Positions 5,713-13,783 of a DNA stretch of 17,886 bases are shown piece by piece. The first letter of the stretch is position 1, and every line of letters starts with the position of its first letter. A model generated the notes under the pieces. It was not told where the DNA came from, did not search any database, and saw only the letters and a list, made by a program, of their open reading frames with translations. Source of the stretch: Clostridia bacterium (lineage in GTDB: Bacteria; Bacillota; Clostridia; Oscillospirales; Ruminococcaceae); contig QKDG01000107.1 of the NCBI GenBank assembly GCA_003246805.1, positions 1 through 17,886 of the forward strand, read 5' to 3'. The position numbers were made by a program, and so were the translations under genes.

Positions 5713-6747
5713 ATGAAGAGTTTCAGCGAAAGCTATAAACAGGCTGGTGTTGACGTTACTGCCGGATATAAAGCAGTTGAGCTTATGAAGCAACACGTTG
5801 CCAGAACAATGACAAGCAATGTATTATCGGGTATCGGTGGTTTTGGTGGGCTGTATGAGCTTGATATTACTGATATAAAAAAGCCTGTGCTTGTTTCGGG
5901 AACTGATGGTGTAGGCACAAAGCTTAAAATTGCTTTTTTAATGGATAAGCACAACACTGTCGGAATCGACTGCGTTGCTATGTGTGTAAACGATATAATT
6001 TGCTGTGGTGCAAAGCCACAATTCTTCCTTGATTATGTTGCTGTTGGCAAAAATGTTCCTGAAAAAATTGCTGAGATTGTGTCAGGAATAGCTGATGGTT
6101 GCGTAATGGCAGGCTGTGCATTAGTCGGGGGAGAAACAGCAGAGATGCCAGGATTTTATCCTGAGGATGAATATGACCTTGCAGGCTTTTCTGTTGGAGT
6201 TGTTGATAAGGAAAAGATTTTAAAGCCTGATACACAAAAGGCAGGGGATGTTATAATCGCCTTGCCATCAAGCGGAGTACATTCAAACGGGTTTTCTCTT
6301 GTAAGAAAGATTTTTACAGTAAGCGGGCAGAATCTTGCACGGCACTATTCTGAGCTGGGGCAAACACTTGGCGAAACATTGCTGACACCAACAAAAATAT
6401 ATGTTAAGCCAATAATTGCACTTCTTGAAAAGGTTAACGTAAAATCAATTTCTCATATCACAGGCGGTGGTTTTTATGAGAATATTCCACGTTCACTTCC
6501 TGACGGTATTTCAGCAAAAATAAAAAAATCGGATGTTCGTATTCTGCCGATATTTGAGCTAATCCAAAAGCTTGGCAATATTCCTGAAAGGGATATGTTT
6601 AACACCTTTAACATGGGTGTGGGAATGTGTGTGGTTGTTGATAAGGCAGATGCTGACAAAGCATTAGAAGCCTTGAAAGCAAACGACGAAGATGCTTATA
6701 TTCTTGGCGAACTTGTTGACAGCAACGAGGGTGTTATAATAGATTAA
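5713..6747 (+). CDS. purM: AIR synthetase, PurM
   Basis: ATP-dependent ring closure of FGAM to AIR. 344 residues from the ATG at 5713, with AGAGG at 5701-5705; a GTG at 5692 in the same frame lacks a ribosome site and would add seven residues. Characteristic segments: the opening GVDVTAGYKAVELMK, SGTDGVGTKLKIA (about residues 62-74), the VNDIICCGAKPQFFLDYVA stretch (about 93-111), GGETAEMPGFY and SHITGGGFYENIPR in the C-terminal half. It follows purF by 29 nt. Its substrate-producing enzyme (PurL or PurSQL) is not encoded in this window. Confidence 0.96.
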   Translation: MKSFSESYKQAGVDVTAGYKAVELMKQHVARTMTSNVLSGIGGFGGLYELDITDIKKPVLVSGTDGVGTKLKIAFLMDKHNTVGIDCVAMCVNDIICCGAKPQFFLDYVAVGKNVPEKIAEIVSGIADGCVMAGCALVGGETAEMPGFYPEDEYDLAGFSVGVVDKEKILKPDTQKAGDVIIALPSSGVHSNGFSLVRKIFTVSGQNLARHYSELGQTLGETLLTPTKIYVKPIIALLEKVNVKSISHITGGGFYENIPRSLPDGISAKIKKSDVRILPIFELIQKLGNIPERDMFNTFNMGVGMCVVVDKADADKALEALKANDEDAYILGELVDSNEGVIID

Positions 6748-6763
6748 GAAAAGAGGGTATAAA

Positions 6764-7642
6764 ATGAAAAAGGCTATATTGCTATTAAGCTTTTTTGTTT
6801 TTTTATGCCTTTGTGGATGCTCATTACAGAATAACAACAGTTTTAGCAACAACTATTCAGAAGAATTACAAAGTATTGAAAACTCCTCTAACAATATTTC
6901 CTATATTAATCCGCAAGGCATGACAATAGAAACAAGAGTGTTGGTTCCCGATGGATTTTCACGAACACAGGCAGATGAATATGGTGTATTCATAAGAAAT
7001 TTACCGCTATTGCCTGACAACAGCCCCATTTTAATGTATAATGGCAGCAAAAAAGGAAATCAGAATATTCACATTGCGGTTGTTGATATTGATGTGGGAA
7101 ACCGTGATTTGCAGCAGTGTGCTGATTCTGCTTTAAGAATACGTTGCGAATATCTATTTTCAACAGGGCAGTATGATAAAATTAATTATCATCTCACAAA
7201 CGGCGATGAATTCCCTTATGTAAAATATCGTGACGGTTACAGATTAAATGTTGAAGGCAATAAAACAAGCTTGGTAAAAACCTCTGATTACAGCAACAGC
7301 TATGAAACGTTCAGGAAATATCTTGACGTATTGTATTGTTATGCGGGAACATTGTCAATATCAGCTGAAAGCAAACTCGTAGATAAGACTGAGATGAAAA
7401 TAGGTGACATTTTTATAAAGGGTGGCTCGCCAGGGCACTGTGTCATAGTTATGGATATGTGTGAGAATGCAAAGGGGGAAAAAATGTTTCTGTTAGGGCA
7501 GGGATACAGCCCGGCTCAGCAGATACATTTGCTAAAAAATCCTGGTTCATCCTGCCCGTGGTATTCACTTGATGAGCTTTCATATCCTTTTGGCACTCCC
7601 GAATATACTTTTTATGAAGAATGCCTCAAAAGAATGCCTTGA
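6764..7642 (+). CDS. DUF4846-family lipoprotein
   Basis: Secreted lipoprotein of 292 residues. The signal peptide (KKAILLLSFFVFLCLCGC) ends in a lipobox with Cys19 as the acylated residue. An Asn/Ser-rich tether of about 35 residues follows. The rest matches what I know of DUF4846: IRNLPLLPDNSPILMYNGS, then NIHIAVVDIDVGNRDLQQCADS, RDGYR, LYCYAGTLS, and GGSPGHCVIVMDM near residue 222. The GGSPGH block looks like a cysteine-peptidase or amidase-type His region, but no Cys/His catalytic set is proven and the function is unknown. It begins 16 nt after purM with a good ribosome site, so it is co-transcribed with purine genes although nothing links it to purine chemistry. Confidence 0.85.
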   Translation: MKKAILLLSFFVFLCLCGCSLQNNNSFSNNYSEELQSIENSSNNISYINPQGMTIETRVLVPDGFSRTQADEYGVFIRNLPLLPDNSPILMYNGSKKGNQNIHIAVVDIDVGNRDLQQCADSALRIRCEYLFSTGQYDKINYHLTNGDEFPYVKYRDGYRLNVEGNKTSLVKTSDYSNSYETFRKYLDVLYCYAGTLSISAESKLVDKTEMKIGDIFIKGGSPGHCVIVMDMCENAKGEKMFLLGQGYSPAQQIHLLKNPGSSCPWYSLDELSYPFGTPEYTFYEECLKRMP

Positions 7643-7690
7643 TTTTTTTGGGGGGAATAATTAAGCCTGATTTTTGAAAGGATGACAGCT

Positions 7691-8413
7691 ATGGAAAATA
7701 AGTTAAGCAAACTTCAAAAAACGTTATTGATTATTATTCCTTTGATAATTTCATTATTTTTAGTATTGTATATTATTACCGTTTCACAAAAAGGGATATT
7801 GTTTGAAGGTGTATTTATAAAGCAGAATATTGATGGAAACAAGATAAGCTATTCTGGCTACATCTTTGATGAAAGTGTAACAATTACCAATGAAAAAATG
7901 GATAATCAAAATAAGGTTTTGATTAACATAGGCGATAAGTATAGCAATGAGTATTTAGTTAAATTTGGCACAATTAATGATAACGGCTTATTGGACGTAT
8001 CTATTTATGAAAAAGATAAAGCGATATTCAATGGCTATTATGCAGATTGGGGGCTTGTAAGGACGGGTACAGGTGGTGTTAGTTTTGATGAAAATTCAGT
8101 GTACTACATCGCCGATAATATCCCTGACTGGCAAAATTATTCGGTACCACTGGGGACTATTGCTAATATTGCGAAAAGCGAAAATCTTACGCATTATGGG
8201 GAGTGGTGGGTTTTTGTTTTAGTTACTTTATTATCGGGTATAATAATGCTTGACATAGCATTCCCACTACTGTTTTTCAAGTTAAAGCATTTTCTCACTG
8301 TGCAGGATGCTGAACCTACTGAGTTTTTTATTATGACACAAAGGTTTAGCTGGAAGTTGGCTCCGTTTCTGATATCAATTTTTTACATTGCAGGGCTTTT
8401 TATATTAGCATAA
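7691..8413 (+). CDS. Hypothetical membrane protein, three predicted transmembrane segments
   Basis: Not recognised. 240 residues from the ATG at 7691, chosen because AAAGGA (7677-7682) lies 8 bp upstream; the ATG at 7682 overlaps that site. One N-terminal membrane segment (about residues 12-32) is followed by an extracytoplasmic region of about 130 residues with beta-like alternation (KISYSGYIFDESVTITNEK) and two C-terminal membrane segments (about 171-195 and 221-239). It lies between a lipoprotein gene and a small membrane protein gene inside the purine operon, so the three may act together at the cell envelope. Confidence 0.7.
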   Translation: MENKLSKLQKTLLIIIPLIISLFLVLYIITVSQKGILFEGVFIKQNIDGNKISYSGYIFDESVTITNEKMDNQNKVLINIGDKYSNEYLVKFGTINDNGLLDVSIYEKDKAIFNGYYADWGLVRTGTGGVSFDENSVYYIADNIPDWQNYSVPLGTIANIAKSENLTHYGEWWVFVLVTLLSGIIMLDIAFPLLFFKLKHFLTVQDAEPTEFFIMTQRFSWKLAPFLISIFYIAGLFILA

Positions 8414-8456
8414 ATAGCTTTAAAAAGTAAATAAAGATGTGAGCCGAGGATATGTT

Positions 8457-8684
8457 ATGGAATGGTGGAAAATAGTTCTTATTGTTATTGATATAGCAGC
8501 GATAGTAGGGTTATTAGTTTTGTTTAAAGATTTTAGAAGATTTTTAAAGCGGGTTGAAGACAAGACCGTTTCTTCACAAACTGAAATACTTGTTAAAAAG
8601 TATCTTAGGTGGCTGTGTATACTTACTATACTGATTTCTGCAATAGGTGTGGCATTTATCATTTTGAACAGCATTCTTAAATAA
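8457..8684 (+). CDS. Small membrane protein, two transmembrane segments
   Basis: Not recognised. 75 residues from the ATG at 8457, with GAGGA at 8446-8450; a GTG at 8439 in frame is less well placed. Two hydrophobic helices (about residues 6-23 and 52-72) flank a basic, charged loop (KDFRRFLKRVEDKT), giving a helical-hairpin topology. Spacing to its neighbours (43 and 24 nt) suggests co-transcription with the preceding membrane gene and the following methyltransferase. Confidence 0.6.
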   Translation: MEWWKIVLIVIDIAAIVGLLVLFKDFRRFLKRVEDKTVSSQTEILVKKYLRWLCILTILISAIGVAFIILNSILK

Positions 8685-8708
8685 GCTTTATTAAAAAAAG
8701 GGGTAGCC

Positions 8709-9320
8709 ATGTATTTTGATAAAATAGCGTTTAATTGGGACAATCTTTCAAAGCAGGAGCGTGCACAGGCACTTTCTGATAGAATTAAAGAAGAAGTGAA
8801 TGATGCCTCAAAGCTGACGGCACTGGATTTTGGCTGTGGAACAGGGCTTATCGCATTTAACTTAACAGATACCTTCAACGAAATCTATTGTACTGACTTA
8901 TCAAAAAATATGCTTGAAGTTTTAAACAACAAGCTGACAGAATCTGATAATGAGAAAATTAAAATAATTGAAATCAATAGCCTTGATAGTGAAATTTTTG
9001 CCGAAAAATTTAATGTTGTATTCAGTTCAATGGTTTTTCATCATATTGTGGATATTGAAACTGAGTTAAAAAGGCTTTATCATCTTTTAAAGAAAGATGG
9101 AATAATAATTATAATTGATTTGGATGTTGTTGATAAGCGATTCCATAGCGATAATGGGGATTTTGACGGACACCATGGCTTTGACCGAGAAAGCCTTGCA
9201 GATAGCTTGAAAAACATTGGTTTTAAGAACACAAGTTATAAAACAGTTTTTAGTGGTAAAAAGAAAGTTGATAACGATGATATAAATTATTCACTTTTTC
9301 TTATAAAAGGTGAGAAATAG
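8709..9320 (+). CDS. SAM-dependent class I methyltransferase
   Basis: 203 residues with the Rossmann-fold SAM site LDFGCGTGLIAF (motif I, residues 39-50), the acidic strand end IYCTDLSKNML (motif II), and SSMVFHHIVDIETEL (motif IV/post region). This matches the small methyltransferase-11/25 type. The substrate is unknown; the HSDNGDFDGHHGFD stretch near residue 150 is His/Asp-rich and may be part of substrate binding. The ribosome site is AAAAAGGGG just upstream. It is the last of four non-purine genes between purM and purN, and its stop lies 22 nt before the purN start. Confidence 0.85.
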   Translation: MYFDKIAFNWDNLSKQERAQALSDRIKEEVNDASKLTALDFGCGTGLIAFNLTDTFNEIYCTDLSKNMLEVLNNKLTESDNEKIKIIEINSLDSEIFAEKFNVVFSSMVFHHIVDIETELKRLYHLLKKDGIIIIIDLDVVDKRFHSDNGDFDGHHGFDRESLADSLKNIGFKNTSYKTVFSGKKKVDNDDINYSLFLIKGEK

Positions 9321-9342
9321 ATTTAATCAACAGGAGTATAAA

Positions 9343-9966
9343 ATGAAAAACATTGTTGTTTTAGTTTCAGGCGGGGGAACAAATTTACAAGCACTTATTG
9401 ACGCTCAAAAAGCGGGAAATATTAAAAACGGAAGAATAACCTGCGTGATATCCTCAAACCCTGATGCTTATGCGCTGATAAGGGCGCGGGAAAACGAAAT
9501 TTCAACAAGAGTTATAGCAAGAAAAGAGTATTTTGATATAAAAGGATACAGCAAGGCTATTAAAGATGCCCTTATAGAAGAAAAGGCTGACCTTGTTGTT
9601 TTTGCCGGATTTATGTCTATTCTTGATGAACAGGTTGCAAATGCATTCCCTATGAAGATGATAAATGTTCATCCTGCCTTGATACCCTCGTTTTGTGGAA
9701 AAGGTTTTTACGGGCTGCATGTTCATGAAGCTGCCCTAAAATCAGGGGTGAAGCTGACGGGTGCGACAGTTCATTTTGTAACAGAGGTCTGCGATGGTGG
9801 GCCTGTTATTCTGCAAAAAGCAGTTGAAATTCTCTATGGCGATACACCGGAAATTCTGCAAAAGCGGGTTATGGAGCAGGCAGAGTGGGATATTTTGCCG
9901 CGAGCTGTTTCGCTTTTTTGCGAGGATAGAATTTTTATAGAAAACGGTATAGCTTATATAAAATAA
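9343..9966 (+). CDS. purN: GAR transformylase, PurN
   Basis: Transfers a formyl group from 10-formyltetrahydrofolate to GAR. 207 residues from the ATG at 9343, which has CAGGAG at 9331-9336; an in-frame ATG at 9310 would overlap the methyltransferase end and adds unrelated residues. Visible: the N-terminal LVSGGGTNLQALID phosphate-binding region, the catalytic Asn and His in MINVHPALIPSFCG (about residues 105-118), and the catalytic Asp in VTEVCDGGPVI. Nothing is missing. Confidence 0.96.
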   Translation: MKNIVVLVSGGGTNLQALIDAQKAGNIKNGRITCVISSNPDAYALIRARENEISTRVIARKEYFDIKGYSKAIKDALIEEKADLVVFAGFMSILDEQVANAFPMKMINVHPALIPSFCGKGFYGLHVHEAALKSGVKLTGATVHFVTEVCDGGPVILQKAVEILYGDTPEILQKRVMEQAEWDILPRAVSLFCEDRIFIENGIAYIK

Positions 9967-9982
9967 TTTTTTGGAGGTTTAA

Positions 9983-10693
9983 ATGGAACTGATTTCAATT
10001 TTCGATGATTTAAAGGGCAACACTTATCCCGGAAGAGGAATAGTTATCGGTAAATCAGCGTGCGGGAAGTTTGCTGTAACAGCTTATTTTATTATGGGCA
10101 GAAGTGAAAACAGCAGGAACAGAATTTTTGTGGCTGAGGGTGATGGAATAAGGACACAGGCTTTTGATGAATCAAAGCTGACTGACCCTTCGCTTATCAT
10201 CTATTCGCCTGTTCGTGTTATGGGCAACAAAACAATAGTAACAAACGGCGATCAGACAGATACAATATACAAGCTGATGAATAAGCAGTTCACTTTTGAG
10301 CAGGCGTTAGAAACAAGGGAATTTGAGCCTGATGCTCCAAATTATACACCACGAATTTCAGGAATAATGAATATCGGCAATGATTTTAACTACGCTTTAT
10401 CAATTCTAAAAACTGCTGATGGCAACCCGGAATGCTGTGAGAGATTTACCTTCTCATATTATTCACCTTTAAAGGGTGAGGGGCATTTTATCCACACCTA
10501 TAAAAATGACGGTAATCCGATACCTTCCTTTGAGGGTGAACCAAAAAGGGTTGCTATTACAGAGGATATTGATACATTCACACAAAAGCTGTGGGAAAGC
10601 CTGAATGAAGATAACAAGGTTTCGCTTTTTGTGAGATATATCAATATCGAAACAAAAGAGGCTGTAACGAAAATAGTGAATAAAAACGTATAA
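9983..10693 (+). CDS. purO: IMP cyclohydrolase, PurO-like
   Basis: Predicted to close FAICAR to IMP, the last step of the pathway. 236 residues with the IMP_cyclohyd (PurO) family pattern: GNTYPGRGIVIGKS at the start, AYFIMGRSENSRNRIF (about residues 33-48), VTNGDQTDTIY (about 86-96) and the downstream APNYTPRISGIMNI. It is unrelated to the N-terminal cyclohydrolase domain of ordinary bacterial PurH. It sits 12 nt before a gene for the stand-alone formyltransferase half of PurH, so the two together replace the bifunctional enzyme. PurO was first described in archaea; Clostridia with this arrangement are known. Ribosome site TTGGAGG at 9970-9976. Confidence 0.9.
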   Translation: MELISIFDDLKGNTYPGRGIVIGKSACGKFAVTAYFIMGRSENSRNRIFVAEGDGIRTQAFDESKLTDPSLIIYSPVRVMGNKTIVTNGDQTDTIYKLMNKQFTFEQALETREFEPDAPNYTPRISGIMNIGNDFNYALSILKTADGNPECCERFTFSYYSPLKGEGHFIHTYKNDGNPIPSFEGEPKRVAITEDIDTFTQKLWESLNEDNKVSLFVRYINIETKEAVTKIVNKNV

Positions 10694-10705
10694 CGGAGGA
10701 TTGAA

Positions 10706-11881
10706 ATGGCAAAGGAATTATTATTAAAATACGGCTGTAATCCAAATCAGAAGCCAGCAAAGATTTTCACAGATAACGCTGAACTTCCTATAACAGTGTT
10801 GAATGGTAACCCAGGCTATATAAATTTTATGGATGCCTTGAACGGTTGGCAGCTTGTAAAGGAACTTAAAGCGGCAACAGGAATAGCGGCAGCAACCTCC
10901 TTCAAGCATGTTTCTCCTGCTGGTGCTGGGCTTGCATTGCCCTTATCGGATACATTAAAAAAGATATATTTTGTTGACGATTTAGAGCTTTCTCCACTCG
11001 CCTGCGCATACGCAAGGGCAAGGGGAGCAGACAGAATGTCATCCTACGGGGATTTTATCGCACTTTCAGACATTTGCGATAAACAGACTGCTGTGATGAT
11101 TTCAAGGGAGGTTTCTGACGGTATTATCGCACCAGGCTATACTGATGAGGCGCTTGAAATATTAAAGGGCAAAAGAAAAGGCACATATAACGTAATCAAG
11201 ATAGATGAAAGCTATGTTCCTGAACCAATTGAGCATAAGCAGATTTTTGGAATCACCTTTGAACAGGGCAGAAACGAAATAAAAATCGACAAAACAGCAC
11301 TTGAAAATATTGTGACTGAAAACAAGAATATCCCAGATGACAAAAAGAATGATTTGATTCTTTCTCTTATCACACTAAAATATACTCAGTCCAATTCTGT
11401 TTGCTATGCGCATGAGGGGCAGGCTATTGGTATCGGCGCCGGGCAGCAATCAAGAATACACTGCACAAGGCTTGCAGGCAATAAAGCAGACAACTGGTTT
11501 TTAAGGCAGTCACCACAGGTAATGGGCTTGCAGTTCGTTGACGATATCCGCCGAGCTGACAGAGATAATGCTATTGATATTTATATTTCAGATGATTATA
11601 TGGATGTTCTGGCTGACGGAGAGTGGGAAAAAGTGTTTAAATACAAGCCTGAAATATTCACAAAAGAAGAAAAGCAGGCATTTCTTTCACAGCAAACAGG
11701 CGTATGCCTTGGCTCTGACGCTTTCTTCCCGTTTGGTGATAATATTGAACGTGCATATAAAAGCGGAGTTTCATATATTGCTCAGCCCGGTGGTTCAATA
11801 AGGGATGACCATGTAATCGATACCTGCAACAAATATAATATTGCAATGGCATTTAACGGAATAAGATTATTTCACCATTAA
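10706..11881 (+). CDS. purH: AICAR transformylase, stand-alone PurH C-terminal domain type
   Basis: Formylates AICAR to FAICAR with 10-formyltetrahydrofolate. 391 residues, versus roughly 510-520 for bifunctional PurH: the N-terminal MGS-like IMP cyclohydrolase domain is absent and the protein starts directly at LLLKYGCNPNQKPAKIF. The catalytic Lys-His pair is in SFKHVSPAGAG (about residues 66-76). Other family segments are RARGADRMSSYGDFIALSD, KYTQSNSVCY, GIGAGQQSRIHCTRLAGNKA and SDAFFPFGDNIERAYKSG. The missing cyclohydrolase activity is supplied by the PurO-like protein immediately upstream. Confidence 0.95.
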   Translation: MAKELLLKYGCNPNQKPAKIFTDNAELPITVLNGNPGYINFMDALNGWQLVKELKAATGIAAATSFKHVSPAGAGLALPLSDTLKKIYFVDDLELSPLACAYARARGADRMSSYGDFIALSDICDKQTAVMISREVSDGIIAPGYTDEALEILKGKRKGTYNVIKIDESYVPEPIEHKQIFGITFEQGRNEIKIDKTALENIVTENKNIPDDKKNDLILSLITLKYTQSNSVCYAHEGQAIGIGAGQQSRIHCTRLAGNKADNWFLRQSPQVMGLQFVDDIRRADRDNAIDIYISDDYMDVLADGEWEKVFKYKPEIFTKEEKQAFLSQQTGVCLGSDAFFPFGDNIERAYKSGVSYIAQPGGSIRDDHVIDTCNKYNIAMAFNGIRLFHH

Positions 11882-11897
11882 TAGTGAGGTATAATCA

Positions 11898-12281
11898 ATG
11901 AAGATTTGTGACAAATATCCCTGGCTTGTGGATTATCTTTTATCAAAGGCTGGGGCAGAAAGTGATTTTAAGGCTGAATGGCAATGGACACGTTTTATGA
12001 TTAAAGGAAAAATGTTTGCTGCTTTTTGCGCTGATGAGTCCGAATGCCCTCTTATTACTGTAAAATGCGAGCCTGATTTTAACTTTGAGCTTAGAAACAC
12101 CTTCCCCGATATAATCCCAGGCTATTATATGAATAAAGTGCATTGGAATTCTATTAAGGTTAATGGTGACGTGCCTGATAATATAATAAAGGAAATGTGC
12201 GACAGGGGATATAATCTTATTTTAAAGTCACTTCCGAAAAAAGTGAGAGAAGAAGTACTGACGATGGAAAGGAATTCTTGA
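11898..12281 (+). CDS. MmcQ/YjbR-family protein
   Basis: 127 residues matching the YjbR (MmcQ/YjbR, CyaY-like fold) family: an early LLSKAGAESDFK segment, IKGKMFAAF around residue 35, then the family core FPDIIPGYYMNKVHWNSIKVNG (split here for length: FPDIIPGYYMN, KVHWNSIKVNG) and NLILKSLPKK near the end. The family is often called DNA-binding, but its role is not established. It lies 16 nt after purH and 1 nt before purD, so it is firmly within the purine operon. Confidence 0.88.
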   Translation: MKICDKYPWLVDYLLSKAGAESDFKAEWQWTRFMIKGKMFAAFCADESECPLITVKCEPDFNFELRNTFPDIIPGYYMNKVHWNSIKVNGDVPDNIIKEMCDRGYNLILKSLPKKVREEVLTMERNS

Positions 12282-12282
12282 T

Positions 12283-13551
12283 ATGAAGTTATTAGTTGTG
12301 GGCAGTGGAGGACGTGAGCACGCTATTATATTGAAGCTATCTGAAAGCAAAAGGGTTTCGAAGATATATTGTGCTCCCGGAAATGCCGGCATAGCAAAGT
12401 TTGCTGAATGCTTTGATGTAAAAGCAACAAATATAGAAGGAATGGTTGAGCTTGCAAAAAAGCTTGAGGTTGATATGGTAGTTGTTGCTCCTGATGACCC
12501 TCTTGTGCTTGGAATGGTAAATTCAATGAATGACGAGGGGATAAAAACCTTCGGGCCTGATTTTGCCGCTGCCGCTATCGAGGGAAGCAAGGTTTTTTCA
12601 AAGAATCTGATGAAGAAATATAATATTCCAACAGCTGATTATAAAGCTTTTTCTGACCCTGAAGATGCAATTTTATACCTAAAAGAAAAATGCAATTATC
12701 CGACTGTTGTAAAAGCAGACGGGCTTGCACTTGGAAAGGGTGTTGTCATCGCTCAAAATGCAGAGGAGGCAATTGATGCGGTTGAAGCAATAATGTTCGA
12801 TAAAATATTTGGCAACAGTGGCAATCAGATAGTTATTGAAGAATTTCTGACAGGCCCTGAGGTATCTGTTCTCTCATTTTGTGATGGCAAAACAGTAGTG
12901 CCTATGATTTCTTCAATGGACCATAAGCGTGCACTTGACAACGATGAGGGGCTGAATACCGGCGGGATGGGAACAATAGCGCCAAACCCATTTTATACTG
13001 ACGAAATAGCAAAACTATGTATGGAAACTATATTTATCCCTACTGTTAAAGCTATGCAGGCAGAAAACAGGGAGTTTAAAGGTTGCCTGTACTTTGGGTT
13101 GATGCTTACTGAAAACGGACCAAAGGTGATTGAATATAACTGTCGCTTTGGCGACCCTGAAACTCAGGTGGTTCTGCCATTGCTTGAAACAGATATCGTC
13201 GATATATTTGAAGCTATATGGGAAGACAAGCTTGACAAAATAGATATAAAATGGAAGAACGGCGCTGCTGCCTGCGTAATTATGGCAAGTGGTGGTTACC
13301 CCAAAAAATATGAAACAGGTATAGAAATAACAGGGCTTGACAAAAGCGGACAGGTTGAAGGTGGCTTTGTTTACCATGCGGGGACAAAAAATGAAGGCGG
13401 TAAAATAGTTACCGCAGGTGGCAGAGTTCTCGGGGTTACCTGCACAGGTGAAAATCTTAAAGAAGCACTTGACAAATCGTACGCCCTAATAAGCAGAATA
13501 AAATTTGATAAAGCCCATTACCGTACAGATATAGGGAAAAAGGTATTATAG
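12283..13551 (+). CDS. purD: GAR synthetase, PurD
   Basis: ATP-grasp ligase joining phosphoribosylamine and glycine to GAR. 422 residues, normal length. Motifs: GSGGREHAIILKL at the N-terminus, KADGLALGKGVVIA (ATP-binding, about residues 144-157), LNTGGMGTIAPNP (about 224-236) and EYNCRFGDPETQVVLPLL (about 284-301). The start at 12283 follows the yjbR stop by one base; its ribosome site (AAAGGA at 12267-12272) lies inside that gene, suggesting translational coupling. Last recognisable gene of the purine operon; no clear terminator follows within 150 bp. Confidence 0.97.
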   Translation: MKLLVVGSGGREHAIILKLSESKRVSKIYCAPGNAGIAKFAECFDVKATNIEGMVELAKKLEVDMVVVAPDDPLVLGMVNSMNDEGIKTFGPDFAAAAIEGSKVFSKNLMKKYNIPTADYKAFSDPEDAILYLKEKCNYPTVVKADGLALGKGVVIAQNAEEAIDAVEAIMFDKIFGNSGNQIVIEEFLTGPEVSVLSFCDGKTVVPMISSMDHKRALDNDEGLNTGGMGTIAPNPFYTDEIAKLCMETIFIPTVKAMQAENREFKGCLYFGLMLTENGPKVIEYNCRFGDPETQVVLPLLETDIVDIFEAIWEDKLDKIDIKWKNGAAACVIMASGGYPKKYETGIEITGLDKSGQVEGGFVYHAGTKNEGGKIVTAGGRVLGVTCTGENLKEALDKSYALISRIKFDKAHYRTDIGKKVL

Positions 13552-13701
13552 AAAACAAATATTAATGTTCACAATTTCTTATCACACAATTAAGGAAAAG
13601 ATTTATAAAAATTATATTGCATTTTAAATCAAATATTTTTAGTCGCCACAAACCTATATTAGTATTTTTTGTAAATACTTATAAAATTGAACATGAATGT
13701 G

Positions 13702-13730
13702 TTGCAATTATTAACATAATATGCTATATT
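13702..13730 (+). promoter_or_regulatory. Promoter of the CPBP protease gene, extended -10
   Basis: TTGCAA (13702-13707) and TATATT (13725-13730) have a 17-bp spacer, and TGC at 13722-13724 gives an extended -10. The predicted start near 13737 falls inside the palindrome that follows. The preceding 150 bp (13552-13701) are AT-rich and hold only a weak hairpin (AGTATTT/AAATACT, 13661-13679) and no gene. Confidence 0.65.
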
Positions 13731-13763
13731 TGTAATATCAATATTGTGAATATTGATATTACA
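13731..13763. promoter_or_regulatory. Perfect 33-bp palindrome at the CPBP transcription start
   Basis: Arms TGTAATATCAATATT (13731-13745) and AATATTGATATTACA (13749-13763) are exact reverse complements, 15 bp each, around GTG. The palindrome abuts the -10 and ends 9 bp before the ribosome site. This is the position and form of a strong repressor operator. An RNA hairpin at the mRNA 5' end is the alternative. No T-tract or GC content supports a terminator. Confidence 0.7.
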
Positions 13764-13783
13764 TTTTATTTGAGGTGACATTA

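Noticed and set aside
8420..8878. 152-codon minus-strand open frame across the small membrane gene
   Set aside because: Antisense to two well-placed plus-strand genes inside an operon, low-complexity Ser/Ile-rich product, no ribosome site of note.
13661..13679. Hairpin AGTATTT/AAATACT as a terminator for purD
   Set aside because: All A-T stem of 7 bp without a T-tract after it, more than 100 bp beyond the stop; too weak to call.
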